36,457 bases of DNA from an uncultured Muribaculaceae bacterium (lineage in GTDB: Bacteria > Bacteroidota > Bacteroidia > Bacteroidales > Muribaculaceae). The position numbers and the translations under genes were made by a program. Below, in pieces: positions 9,609-17,354 of this stretch (position 1 is the first letter of the stretch; each line of letters starts with the position of its first letter). Location of the stretch: assembly GCA_910585285.1 (NCBI GenBank), contig CAJUDL010000037.1, positions 1-36,457 of the forward strand, given 5' to 3'. The notes beneath the pieces are model-generated. The model was not told the origin of the DNA, made no database searches, and saw nothing but the letters and a program-made list of their open reading frames with translations.

Positions 9609-11696
9609 TTATTTTTTAATTGATTCAAGACGGTCTTTTAATTTCAACATCTCGTCGCGAAGCTGCGCAGCCTCTATGAAGTCGGTGCGCTTTGCTGCGG
9701 CAACCATGCGAGCGTTAAGTTTCTCTATCTGTGTGCTGAGCTCATCCGGAGCCATATAGCCGATAACCGGATCCGCAGCAACATCCACTTTATGCTCTTC
9801 TTCATAGTATGGTTTCGGAGCGGCAGGCTTGCGGGTATCTTTCCGCGATACTGTCTTAGCCGAAGCTCGTTTGTTGTCGTTATTCTTTTCGGAAGATTCA
9901 TAAATCTCGATAAGATCGTTTCCTGATTTCTTTACAATTGGCGTAGGTGTGATTCCATGTTCCTCATTGTAAAGCATCTGTTTTTTGCGGCGGCGATCGG
10001 TCTCGTCTATTGTGCGCTGCATGCTGTCGGTTATTTTGTCGGCATACATTATTACCTTACCGTGAACATTTCGCGCCGCTCTACCTGCAGTCTGCGTCAG
10101 CGACCGATGATTTCTCAGAAAACCCTCTTTGTCGGCATCAAGTATGGCGACAAGACTAACCTGAGGCAAGTCAAGACCTTCGCGGAGGAGGTTGACACCG
10201 ATAAGTACATCATAAACTCCTTGTCGCAGATCTTCAAGAATACGAATGCGTTCAAGTGTGTCTACATCGCTGTGGATATATGCGCTGCTCACGCCCCATT
10301 TTATGAGATGGTCGTTAAGTTCCTCAGCCATTCGTTTTGTAAGGGTTGTGACCAATGTGCGCTCACCTGCTTCAATCCTCATACGTATCTGTTCCATCAG
10401 ATCATCTATCTGATTCATGGTTGGACGAATCTCAATCTCCGGGTCAAGGAGACCGGTGGGACGAATAACCTGTTCGGTAAAAATACCCTCCGTCTGCTGC
10501 AGCTCATAATCACCGGGAGTGGCGCTTACGTAGATTGCCTGATTTGTAAGACGTTCGAACTCGTCAAATTTAAGAGGTCGGTTGTCGATTGCCGCCGGCA
10601 ATCGGAAGCCGTATTCCACGAGATTCATTTTGCGGGAAAGGTCACCACCGTTCATACCCCGGATCTGAGGTAGTGTGACGTGGCTCTCGTCGATAATTGT
10701 GAGGTAATCTTTCGGGAAATAGTCAAGCAGACAGAACGGACGCATGCCCGGTTCTCTGCCATCGAAATATCTTGAATAATTCTCTATTCCGCTGCAATGA
10801 CCAAGTTCCTTGATCATTTCGAGGTCATATGTGACGCGTTCTCTGAGGCGTTCAGCCTCAAGTATTTTACCCTCATTTCTGAAGAATTCGCATTGTGAGC
10901 CCAGATCCACAGCAATCTGATCGATGGCTCTTGCGGTATTCTCTTTCGACGACACGAATATATTTGCGGGATAAATATTGAATCCCTCCAACTCTGTCAA
11001 TACCGCTCCTGAATCGGGATCCACAGTCTGTATGCTTTCGATTTCATCACCCCAGAATACAACGCGAAGCTGTATGTCTTCAAACGATAAAAGAATGTCC
11101 ACTGTATCTCCCTTTACCCGGAACTGCCCGCTTCTTAATTCAACTTCAGTGCGGGAATAAAGAGAATCCACCAGTTTGCGGAGGAATGCATTACGAGAAA
11201 TCCTGTCGCCTCTCTTGATGTTTACAACCGTCTGTGCGAAATCCTGCGGATTTCCCATACCGTATATGCAGCTCACACTCGATACGACCACTACATCCCG
11301 TCTCCCCGAGAGAAGGGCGGCAACTGTTGAAAGCCTGAGTTTTTCGATCTGATCATTGATCATCAGATCTTTCTCAATATATTTATCAGAAGATGGTATG
11401 TATGCCTCAGGCTGGTAATAGTCGTAATAACTTACAAAATATTGCACCGAGTTTTCGGGAAAGAAATTCTTGAACTCGGAATATAATTGGGCTGCAAGAG
11501 TCTTGTTGTGAGAAAGAATCAAAGTAGGGCGTTTCACCTGCTGGATCACATTCGCCATAGTGAAGGTTTTTCCACTACCTGTCACCCCGAGAAGAGTCTG
11601 ATGGCTCATTCCCTGGTTCACACCTTCCACGAGTTCAGCGATAGCCTCCGGCTGATCGCCTGTGGGTTTATATTCGGAAGTAAGTTTGAAATCCAT
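9609..11696 (-). CDS. uvrB: Excinuclease ABC subunit UvrB
   Basis: A 695-residue helicase-like damage-verification subunit of nucleotide excision repair, acting with UvrA (also in this window) and UvrC. Visible features: Walker A GVTGSGKT (37-44), the aromatic beta-hairpin YYDYYQPEAYIP around residue 95, helicase motifs in the second RecA-like domain including NLLREGLDLP, and a C-terminal UVR domain in the last 40 residues. The reading frame is open six codons further upstream from a TTG, but the ATG at 11696 matches the family start MDFKLTSEYKPTGDQP. The promoter TTTG-N19-TATATTTG ends only 6 bases before this ATG, so the TTG lies inside the promoter and the message is close to leaderless. 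Confidence 0.97.
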   Translation of the reverse strand: MDFKLTSEYKPTGDQPEAIAELVEGVNQGMSHQTLLGVTGSGKTFTMANVIQQVKRPTLILSHNKTLAAQLYSEFKNFFPENSVQYFVSYYDYYQPEAYIPSSDKYIEKDLMINDQIEKLRLSTVAALLSGRRDVVVVSSVSCIYGMGNPQDFAQTVVNIKRGDRISRNAFLRKLVDSLYSRTEVELRSGQFRVKGDTVDILLSFEDIQLRVVFWGDEIESIQTVDPDSGAVLTELEGFNIYPANIFVSSKENTARAIDQIAVDLGSQCEFFRNEGKILEAERLRERVTYDLEMIKELGHCSGIENYSRYFDGREPGMRPFCLLDYFPKDYLTIIDESHVTLPQIRGMNGGDLSRKMNLVEYGFRLPAAIDNRPLKFDEFERLTNQAIYVSATPGDYELQQTEGIFTEQVIRPTGLLDPEIEIRPTMNQIDDLMEQIRMRIEAGERTLVTTLTKRMAEELNDHLIKWGVSSAYIHSDVDTLERIRILEDLRQGVYDVLIGVNLLREGLDLPQVSLVAILDADKEGFLRNHRSLTQTAGRAARNVHGKVIMYADKITDSMQRTIDETDRRRKKQMLYNEEHGITPTPIVKKSGNDLIEIYESSEKNNDNKRASAKTVSRKDTRKPAAPKPYYEEEHKVDVAADPVIGYMAPDELSTQIEKLNARMVAAAKRTDFIEAAQLRDEMLKLKDRLESIKK

Positions 11697-11702
11697 AATC
11701 TG

Positions 11703-11733
11703 CAAATATAACAATTATGCATCATATCTCAAA
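11703..11733 (-). promoter_or_regulatory. Promoter of uvrB (TTTG-N19-TATATTTG)
   Basis: On the minus strand a -33 TTTG (11730-11733) is followed after 19 bases by a -7 TATATTTG (11703-11710), a full match to the Bacteroidetes sigma-ABfr promoter. The ATG of uvrB follows 6 bases later, which fixes the start codon at 11696 rather than the upstream TTG and predicts a leader of a few bases at most. Confidence 0.8.
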
Positions 11734-11738
11734 ACAAA

Positions 11739-11810
11739 TTCAACTTTTACAAACGAAAAACTGAAGGTTGTAATCTCGATTACTCATAAGTTGGAGGTCG
11801 TGAAACTTAA
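11739..11810 (+). repeat. Decayed R1 repeat between uvrB and tpiA
   Basis: The left end (TTCAACTTTTACAAACGAAA) and right end (GTCGTGAAACTTAAATTA) clearly resemble the ends of the long R1 copies at 13219 and 20882, but the middle is shortened and diverged. It lies just upstream of the tpiA promoter, with its right end facing tpiA. Confidence 0.6.
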
Positions 11811-11820
11811 ATTATTAAAA

Positions 11821-11852
11821 TTTGGAAAGGTGAATAAAATAGGTTAACTTTG
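11821..11852 (+). promoter_or_regulatory. Promoter of tpiA (TTTG-N20-TAACTTTG)
   Basis: TTTG at 11821-11824 and TAACTTTG at 11845-11852 are separated by 20 bases, an excellent Bacteroidetes promoter. The tpiA ATG is 42 bases downstream of the -7 box, giving a leader of roughly 35-40 bases. Confidence 0.82.
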
Positions 11853-11894
11853 CAGATTGAAATTTGATATCAATTGTATTAAATATAAAAGACA

Positions 11895-12647
11895 ATGAGA
11901 AAAAATGTTGTAGCAGGCAACTGGAAAATGAACACTACCCTTGAAGAGGGAGTAGAGTTGGCAAACCAGATCAACAGCCTTCTTAAGGGAAAGACAGTGA
12001 ATTGTGATGTAGTAGTTTGCGTTCCTTTCACTCATCTTACAAGCGTAAATGCGGTTCTCGAACCCGAACTCGTAAAACTTGGTGCTGAAAACTGCTCCGA
12101 GCATGAGAAAGGCGCTTACACAGGCGAAGTCAGCGCAGCTATGGTTAAATCTACAGGTGCAACCCACGTGATCCTTGGTCACAGCGAGCGTCGTCAGTAT
12201 TTCGGTGAGAATAACGAGCAACTCCTTGCTAAAACAAAACTTGCTCTCGCAAATGGTCTTACTCCTATCTTCTGTGTAGGTGAGGTTCTTGAAGAGAGAG
12301 AGAACGGCAGCTACAATGAAGTAGTTAAAGGTCAGGTTGAGGCTCTTTTCGAACTCAGCGCAGAGGATTTCGGTAAAATTATCATCGCTTACGAACCCGT
12401 ATGGGCTATCGGTACCGGTAAAACCGCTACAGCAGAGCAGGCTCAGGATATGCACGCTCACATCCGCAAGGTTGTTGAGGAGAAATATGGCAAAGAGGTT
12501 GCAGAGGATACTTCCATTCTCTATGGTGGTAGCTGCAAACCCACCAATGCAAAAGAGCTTTTCGCAAAACCTGATGTTGACGGTGGTCTTATCGGTGGCG
12601 CAGCTCTTCAGGCTGAGTCATTCCTCGGCATCATCGAGGCTTGCTAA
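11895..12647 (+). CDS. tpiA: Triosephosphate isomerase
   Basis: A 250-residue TIM-barrel enzyme interconverting dihydroxyacetone phosphate and glyceraldehyde 3-phosphate in glycolysis. The substrate-binding Asn9 and Lys11 (GNWKMN), catalytic His96 (LGHSERR) and catalytic Glu167 (AYEPVWAIGTG) are all present, as is the C-terminal phosphate-binding GGSC and GGLIGGAAL segments. Length is typical. It has its own strong promoter, and the codon choice (many CTT, GCT and GGT codons) looks like that of a highly expressed gene. The SPOR-domain gene follows 40 bases after the stop and may be cotranscribed. Confidence 0.98.
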   Translation: MRKNVVAGNWKMNTTLEEGVELANQINSLLKGKTVNCDVVVCVPFTHLTSVNAVLEPELVKLGAENCSEHEKGAYTGEVSAAMVKSTGATHVILGHSERRQYFGENNEQLLAKTKLALANGLTPIFCVGEVLEERENGSYNEVVKGQVEALFELSAEDFGKIIIAYEPVWAIGTGKTATAEQAQDMHAHIRKVVEEKYGKEVAEDTSILYGGSCKPTNAKELFAKPDVDGGLIGGAALQAESFLGIIEAC

Positions 12648-12687
12648 TTCTCGTATAATTAAAACGGCTTAAGCCGTATTGCTGACT

Positions 12688-13218
12688 ATGAAAATATCGC
12701 TAAATAAAATAATAGCGACATTACTGATATTGACTGCAACCGGGGGAACGACTCTCCCGGTTGTGGCTCAATCTGAAACGCAGTCTGTCGAAGTAAAAAG
12801 TAATCCGGTAGAGATGATACAGAGAGAATCGAATGGTAATGTCACCATCTCGATTCCTGAGAATATTCTCGAATTGATCATCTCCGACAGTGATTCCCAG
12901 AAAAAATCAACCGGACCTGTGATTAAACCAGGCATAAACAAAATGACCGGTTATCGCATTCAGGTTTTTAGTGACGGGCGTAGTCAGCATTCTCTTGAAT
13001 CACGGGCAAGAGCTCGTGGAAGCGCAATTGTCTCTCGATTCCCAAAATACAGAGGACAGATATATACCTTCTCAAGTTCTCCCAACTGGTACACTCGCGT
13101 TGGAAACTTCAGAAACTCCAATGAAGCAGCCACTGCGCTTGCAGAACTTAAAAGAGCATTTCCCCAATTTGCATCAGAGATGCGCGTTGTTAAAAGTCCG
13201 ATTGTAATCATAAAATAA
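12688..13218 (+). CDS. SPOR-domain exported protein
   Basis: A 176-residue protein with an N-terminal signal peptide (hydrophobic stretch about 8-26, cleavage likely near VVAQSE) and a C-terminal SPOR domain (about residues 88-165) starting TGYRIQVFSDG. SPOR domains bind peptidoglycan stripped of stem peptides, so a periplasmic cell-envelope or division-associated role is likely; no further function can be read. The frame extends three codons upstream to a TTG, but the ATG at 12688 gives a normal signal-peptide start and was chosen. It lies 40 bases behind tpiA. Its TAA stop directly abuts the first base of the long R1 repeat. Confidence 0.85.
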   Translation: MKISLNKIIATLLILTATGGTTLPVVAQSETQSVEVKSNPVEMIQRESNGNVTISIPENILELIISDSDSQKKSTGPVIKPGINKMTGYRIQVFSDGRSQHSLESRARARGSAIVSRFPKYRGQIYTFSSSPNWYTRVGNFRNSNEAATALAELKRAFPQFASEMRVVKSPIVIIK

Positions 13219-13387
13219 TTCAACTTTCGCAAGCGAAAAGTTGAAGTTTATAAGTTTAATCGCGCAGAGCGCAGTTTATAAGTTTATTTGCTCGATGCGA
13301 ATAAATGAAAACTAAGTCAGAGTCGAATCAGATAAACTATTAAACTTATAAACTCTTAAACTTTAAGTTGAAGCTTGCGAAACTTAA
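13219..13387 (+). repeat. Long R1 palindromic repeat, copy upstream of folE
   Basis: About 169 bases, starting TTCAACTTTCGCAAGCGAAA and ending GCTTGCGAAACTTAA. The left end forms its own hairpin (13219-13245, 12-base arms with one bulge). Left and right ends are inverted copies of one another over roughly 45-50 bases, including GTTTATAAGTTTAAT against ATTAAACTTATAAAC, so the whole unit can fold as a long hairpin. It is nearly 90% identical by eye to the copy at 20882-21050. It starts right after the SPOR gene stop codon and ends 18 bases before the folE ATG. Confidence 0.88.
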
Positions 13388-13405
13388 ATAAAGTATTTAA
13401 GAAAC

Positions 13406-13990
13406 ATGGGACGCATTGAAAATCATGATGACGAAAAGGTAAGACAGATTGCAGAACACTATGCTGCAATCCTTAGACTTGTTGGGGAAGATCCGGAACG
13501 TGAAGGTCTTAAGAAAACTCCTGTAAGGGCTGCTAAAGCCATACTCGATATCACATCAGGTTATCGTTCGGATCCTTTGAAAATTGCTCAGCAGGCAATC
13601 TTCGAACATGCCGGTTCAAGGATGGTTATCGTAAAGGATATTGAGTTCTATAGCATGTGTGAACATCATATTCTTCCATTCTTCGGACGCGTTTCCATTG
13701 GTTACATACCGAAAGGAAAGATGATTGGGTTGTCAAAACTTGCGCGCATAGTAGATAATTTCGCGCGTAGACTTCAGGTGCAGGAGCGTCTCACATCGCA
13801 GATTTGTCATCTTCTCGAAGAAGCGATGCCCACCGAAGGAGTGATTGTATGTTGCACAGGAGAACATCTCTGCATGAAGATGCGAGGTGTTGAGAAGCAG
13901 GATTCTGCTACCACAACCTACGACTATACCGGACTTTTCGAAACTGATCCCTCACTCCGCGAGGAATTCATCCGCCTACTCGGTCATTAA
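13406..13990 (+). CDS. folE: GTP cyclohydrolase I (type IA)
   Basis: A 194-residue enzyme converting GTP to 7,8-dihydroneopterin triphosphate, the first step of folate and pterin synthesis; it may also feed queuosine precursors. Zinc ligands are visible as Cys85 and His88 (MCEHHILPFFG) and Cys156 (GEHLCMKMRG), and the family signature RGVEKQDSATTT follows. Length is close to normal. No separate promoter box is obvious between the R1 repeat and the ATG, so expression may come from inside R1 (a TTTATTTG variant near 13275-13290) or from readthrough of the SPOR gene. The last 23 bases overlap, tail to tail, the 3' end of the lacI-type gene on the other strand. Confidence 0.97.
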   Translation: MGRIENHDDEKVRQIAEHYAAILRLVGEDPEREGLKKTPVRAAKAILDITSGYRSDPLKIAQQAIFEHAGSRMVIVKDIEFYSMCEHHILPFFGRVSIGYIPKGKMIGLSKLARIVDNFARRLQVQERLTSQICHLLEEAMPTEGVIVCCTGEHLCMKMRGVEKQDSATTTYDYTGLFETDPSLREEFIRLLGH

Positions 13991-15017
13991 TTGAATTCCG
14001 TTTTTTATTTGATGATGATTTCCGGATGTTAAGTTTTGCTTCGAGACAAATTGTTTTGGGAGGAAGTATATGGTTGGAATTCAGTTGATCGATCATCAAT
14101 TGGGCTGCCTGTCGCCCCATCTCTTTCATTGGTTGCAGTATTGATGTTAGAGGAGGATCAATGACTGTAGCCATTGGGCTTTCACTAAAACCGACTATGG
14201 CAATATCTTCAGGGATCTTAATATTATTCTTTTTCAAGGTCTTGATAACTCCAATTGCTACCGGATCATTGAAGCAAAATATCGCGTCCGGTATCACTTT
14301 CCCTGCAGAAAGCATTTTTGACATCGCCAGTTCTCCATCTTTGATAAATATCCCTGCCGGTATGATTCTCTTTTCTGGACTGATGTCATAACGTTCGAGC
14401 ACGTTACAAAATCCTTGCGCTCTTTTATGTGTCACGTCCAGATTTTCAGGACCTTTGAAGTGAAATATGTTCCTTCTGCCACTATTGATAAGATGTTCAA
14501 CTGCTTTCTCGGCAATGTGACAATCATTTATCAAGACTTTTGAGGCATTTACATTATTGGGACATCTATTGAAAAACACCATAGGCATCCCTCCGGCAAT
14601 AACTTCATTGTAGGCAGCTTCATTTCCTCCTTCGATAGTTATCGACATCATTATTCCGTCAACCATATGTTCCTGAAGAAGCCGTAGATTATCGAGTTCC
14701 TGTTTCCTGCTTTCATTGCTTTGGGTAATGATCATACGATATTTGTTTTCATTCAATACCTCCTGAATTCCCATCAGAACGTTTGGGAAAAAGCTTTCAA
14801 CAAATTCGGGAATTATTATGCCGATAGTGCCGCTGCGTTTATTCTGAAGATTCTTTGCGTTAAGATTAGGTCTATAATTCAATTGTTTCGCCATGGCGAG
14901 CACATTCTCTTTAGTTTCGCGTTTTACGTCCCATGCATCGCACAATGCTCTCGACACTGTGGATGTGGATACTCCGAGTGCTTTGGCGATATCTTTTATC
15001 GTGACGTGTGAATTCAT
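13968..15017 (-). CDS. LacI/GalR-family transcriptional regulator
   Basis: A 349-residue repressor-type regulator. Residues 3-57 form the LacI helix-turn-helix and hinge (VTIKDIAKALGVSTSTVSRA), followed by a type I periplasmic-binding-protein-like effector domain from about residue 60 (TIGIIIPEF). The family usually senses sugars or nucleosides; no carbohydrate operon adjoins it, so target and effector are unknown. It is monocistronic, with a TATATTTG box upstream at 15053-15060, and it converges on folE with a 23-base 3' overlap and no terminator hairpin visible between them. Confidence 0.93.
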   Translation of the reverse strand: MNSHVTIKDIAKALGVSTSTVSRALCDAWDVKRETKENVLAMAKQLNYRPNLNAKNLQNKRSGTIGIIIPEFVESFFPNVLMGIQEVLNENKYRMIITQSNESRKQELDNLRLLQEHMVDGIMMSITIEGGNEAAYNEVIAGGMPMVFFNRCPNNVNASKVLINDCHIAEKAVEHLINSGRRNIFHFKGPENLDVTHKRAQGFCNVLERYDISPEKRIIPAGIFIKDGELAMSKMLSAGKVIPDAIFCFNDPVAIGVIKTLKKNNIKIPEDIAIVGFSESPMATVIDPPLTSILQPMKEMGRQAAQLMIDQLNSNHILPPKTICLEAKLNIRKSSSNKKRNSINDRVGG

Positions 15018-15052
15018 AAAATTTTTTCAAAGTTTGTTCGTCATTAGCTTTG

Positions 15053-15060
15053 CAAATATA
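15053..15060 (-). promoter_or_regulatory. Candidate -7 box of the lacI-type gene
   Basis: The minus strand reads TATATTTG followed by CAAAG, 35 bases before the ATG of the regulator. It matches TAnnTTTG, but a TTTG at the right distance upstream is not clear. Confidence 0.5.
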
Positions 15061-15087
15061 ATGAAATTTCTTCAAGACTATATAATG

Positions 15088-15122
15088 AAATGAGGTGCCA
15101 GAACATTTCTGACACCTCATTT
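15088..15122. terminator. Terminator after serA
   Basis: Arms of 16 bases at 15088-15103 and 15107-15122 with a 3-base loop and one imperfect pair (G-U on the minus strand), flanked by A- and T-rich ends. It begins 22 bases beyond the serA stop and separates the serC-serA unit from the downstream lacI-type gene. Confidence 0.85.
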
Positions 15123-15144
15123 TAGGGTTAATCAAATTTGATTT

Positions 15145-16065
15145 TTAGAAGCGGTTTACCTGATATTTGTTCCAGCCGTCTTTGAGGTAGGCGATCGACT
15201 GCTCGGCAGCAGCTACTCCGGCATTGAAGTTAGCCTCTGCGGTCTGTGCGCCCATTTTCTTAGGCGTGAAGAATACGCGGGCTGCAAATTTCTGCTCGAA
15301 CTCTTCTGCATTGTCCGGCTTGATGTCGGAAACGTAGCGGAGATCGGGACGCTCCTCAAGGGCTTTTATTAGTCCGGCTTCGTCGATTACTTCTTTGCGG
15401 GCTGTGTTGACAAGCACTCCGTTCTTGGGCATGAGCATCACGAGATCATAGCCTATTGAGTTTCGGGTCTCGGCAGTGGCGGGAATATGGAGTGAAACGA
15501 AATCATTATTTGAGAATAATTCTTTCACATCGTGCAGCGGTTTGATTCCGTCTGCTTCCATAACGGCATCGTCAACGAATTTGTCGAGAGCCTCAATCTT
15601 CATTCCGAAACCTTTGGCGATGCGTGCAACGTTACGTCCAACCTGTCCGTAAGCATAGATACCAAGAGATTTCCCTTTGAGTTCCGAACCTGATTTGCCG
15701 TTATACTGGTTACGGCACATCATGACCATCATGCCGAATACGAGTTCGGCAACGGCATTTGAATTCTGTCCGGGTGTGTTCATCACGCATATCTTGCGCT
15801 CAGAAGCCGCTTCAAGATCGATGTTGTCGTAGCCTGCACCGGCGCGTACAATCACTTTAAGATTTTTTGCGTGGTCGAGAAGTGCGCGGTCAACTTTGTC
15901 GCTTCTTACGATAAGAGCGTCAACATCTGCAATGGCAGCCACAAAGTCTTCACGTGTGCCACCTTCAACGAGTTTGAGCTCATTTCCGGATGCGTTAACA
16001 GTATCGGCGATAGCCTTTACGGCTGCAGGAGCAAAAGGCTTCTCTGTAAATACCAATATTTTCAT
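15145..16065 (-). CDS. serA: D-3-phosphoglycerate dehydrogenase, short form
   Basis: A 306-residue D-2-hydroxyacid dehydrogenase-type protein, taken as the first enzyme of serine synthesis because it follows serC by 13 bases. The Rossmann segment has YGQVGRNVARIA (139-150) and the catalytic Arg is at 223 (NTARKEV). It lacks the ACT regulatory domain of long SerA forms. The place normally occupied by the catalytic His (TPHxGAxT) reads TPKKMGAQT, putting Lys269 there, and the usual catalytic-Glu segment (DVFxxEP) is replaced by DIKPDNAEEF. I recall that lysine-type short PGDHs are described from Entamoeba and Bacteroides, so this is probably a functional subclass and not a dead enzyme. Confidence 0.9.
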   Translation of the reverse strand: MKILVFTEKPFAPAAVKAIADTVNASGNELKLVEGGTREDFVAAIADVDALIVRSDKVDRALLDHAKNLKVIVRAGAGYDNIDLEAASERKICVMNTPGQNSNAVAELVFGMMVMMCRNQYNGKSGSELKGKSLGIYAYGQVGRNVARIAKGFGMKIEALDKFVDDAVMEADGIKPLHDVKELFSNNDFVSLHIPATAETRNSIGYDLVMLMPKNGVLVNTARKEVIDEAGLIKALEERPDLRYVSDIKPDNAEEFEQKFAARVFFTPKKMGAQTAEANFNAGVAAAEQSIAYLKDGWNKYQVNRF

Positions 16066-16078
16066 ACTATTAAATTGA

Positions 16079-17146
16079 TTAATGTTTAGCTTCGAATTCT
16101 TTCATGGCATCCACAAGAACTTTTACGCTCTCGATGGGAAGCGCGTTGTAAAGGGAAGCGCGGAAACCGCCGACTGAACGGTGACCCTTGATACCTACGA
16201 TTCCTTTGGAGGTTGCGAACTCCATGAAGTCTTTTTCGAGTTCTGCGTAATCAGGTTTCATTACGAAGCATACGTTCATGATAGAGCGGTCTTCTTCAGC
16301 CACGGTGCCAACAAAAAGTTTATTGCGGTCGATCTCTTCATAAAGGAGGGCAGCCTTTTCAAGGTCAAGTTTTTCCATGGCTTTCACACCGCCGAGTTCC
16401 TTATAATGACGGAGAGTCATGAGTGCGGAATAGATGGGAAGCACAGGAGGAGTATTGAACATCGAGCCCTTCTTGATGTGAGTTCTGTAATCGAGCATTG
16501 TCGGGATCTCACGATTAACCTTGCCAAGGATATCCTCTTTGACAATGACGATTGTCACGCCGGCGGGAGCGAGGTTCTTCTGCGCACCTGCATAGATGAG
16601 AGAATACTTTGTAGGATCGAATTCACGAGAGAATATATCTGACGACATGTCGCAAACAACGGGAACGGGAGTGTCGAAATCATGACGGATCTCTGTTCCG
16701 TAGATTGTGTTGTTTGATGTGAAGTGGAAATAATCCACATCTGTCGGAATTGTGAAATCTTTGGGAATATAGTTGAATTTTGTATCTTCAGAAGATGCGA
16801 GCACCTCAACTTCACCGAAAAGCTTAGCCTCCTTTATTGCATTGGAAGCCCATGTTCCGGTATTGATGTAGGCAGCTTTCTTGTTCAAAAGGTTGAAAGG
16901 AACCATGCAGAACTGCATGCTTGCACCGCCGCCGAGGAAGAGAACGTGATAATTCTCGGGAAGATGAAGGAGCTCTTTTGTGAGAGCAACAGCCTCATCC
17001 ATCACAGCCTGGAATTGTTTGCTGCGATGTGAGATTTCAAGGATTGAAAGACCCATGTCGGAGAAATCCTGGATAGCCTCAGCTGTTTTCTGAATTGTGT
17101 ACTGACTGAGGATGCTGGGTCCTGCATAAAAATTGTGTTTCTTCAT
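16079..17146 (-). CDS. serC: Phosphoserine aminotransferase
   Basis: A 355-residue PLP-dependent class V aminotransferase converting 3-phosphohydroxypyruvate and glutamate to phosphoserine (and the analogous step in pyridoxine synthesis in some bacteria). The start KKHNFYAGPSILS and the PLP lysine in YAGAQKNLAPAG (Lys190) are typical, as is the C-terminal KGHRSVGGFRASLYNA segment. It has its own promoter (17184-17213) and serA follows after 13 bases, so the two form a serine-synthesis operon. No serB-type phosphatase is nearby. Confidence 0.97.
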   Translation of the reverse strand: MKKHNFYAGPSILSQYTIQKTAEAIQDFSDMGLSILEISHRSKQFQAVMDEAVALTKELLHLPENYHVLFLGGGASMQFCMVPFNLLNKKAAYINTGTWASNAIKEAKLFGEVEVLASSEDTKFNYIPKDFTIPTDVDYFHFTSNNTIYGTEIRHDFDTPVPVVCDMSSDIFSREFDPTKYSLIYAGAQKNLAPAGVTIVIVKEDILGKVNREIPTMLDYRTHIKKGSMFNTPPVLPIYSALMTLRHYKELGGVKAMEKLDLEKAALLYEEIDRNKLFVGTVAEEDRSIMNVCFVMKPDYAELEKDFMEFATSKGIVGIKGHRSVGGFRASLYNALPIESVKVLVDAMKEFEAKH

Positions 17147-17183
17147 GATTGTTTCAAAAAAATGGTTAAAATTATTTTTGTGG

Positions 17184-17213
17184 CAAATATAATGTTAAAA
17201 TTATAATGACAAA
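17184..17213 (-). promoter_or_regulatory. Promoter of serC-serA (TTTG-N18-TATATTTG)
   Basis: On the minus strand TTTG (17210-17213) is followed after 18 bases by TATATTTG (17184-17191). The serC ATG is 37 bases further, giving a leader of about 30 bases. Confidence 0.7.
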
Positions 17214-17224
17214 AATTTTTGACG

Positions 17225-17270
17225 ATAAAAAAGAGGATAGATGTTGGAAAACATCTATCCTCTTTTTTAT
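17225..17270. terminator. Terminator between mdh and serC
   Basis: A perfect 21-base stem (17225-17245 and 17250-17270) with a GGAA loop; the outer part is A6/T6, so both strands yield a U-tract. It ends transcription from mdh on the minus strand just before the serC promoter. Confidence 0.92.
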
Positions 17271-17354
17271 TTAAGTTCCGCAAGCTTCACTTAAAGTTTA
17301 AGAGTTTATAAGTTTAAAAGTTTATCAGATTCGAATATAACTTAGTTATCATTT
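17270..17354 (-). repeat. Right half of an R1 repeat in the mdh 3' region
   Basis: Read on the minus strand this matches the right half of the long R1 copies: an ACTAAGT-like segment, a TCGAATCTGATAAAC segment, the TAAACTTATAAACTCTTAAAC run and the GCTTGCGGAACTTAA end. The match starts at the mdh stop codon itself, whose TGA aligns with an ATGA inside R1. The right end runs into the terminator and points to serC. The left half of R1 is missing. Confidence 0.75.

Noticed and set aside
11697..11714. TTG start giving uvrB six extra residues (MLYLQI)
   Set aside because: The added codons overlap the -7 promoter box and the family starts at the following ATG.
12664..12677. Palindrome ACGGCTTAAGCCGT between tpiA and the SPOR gene as a terminator
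   Set aside because: Perfect 14-base symmetry but no loop and no T-tract; at most a weak hairpin or a protein site.
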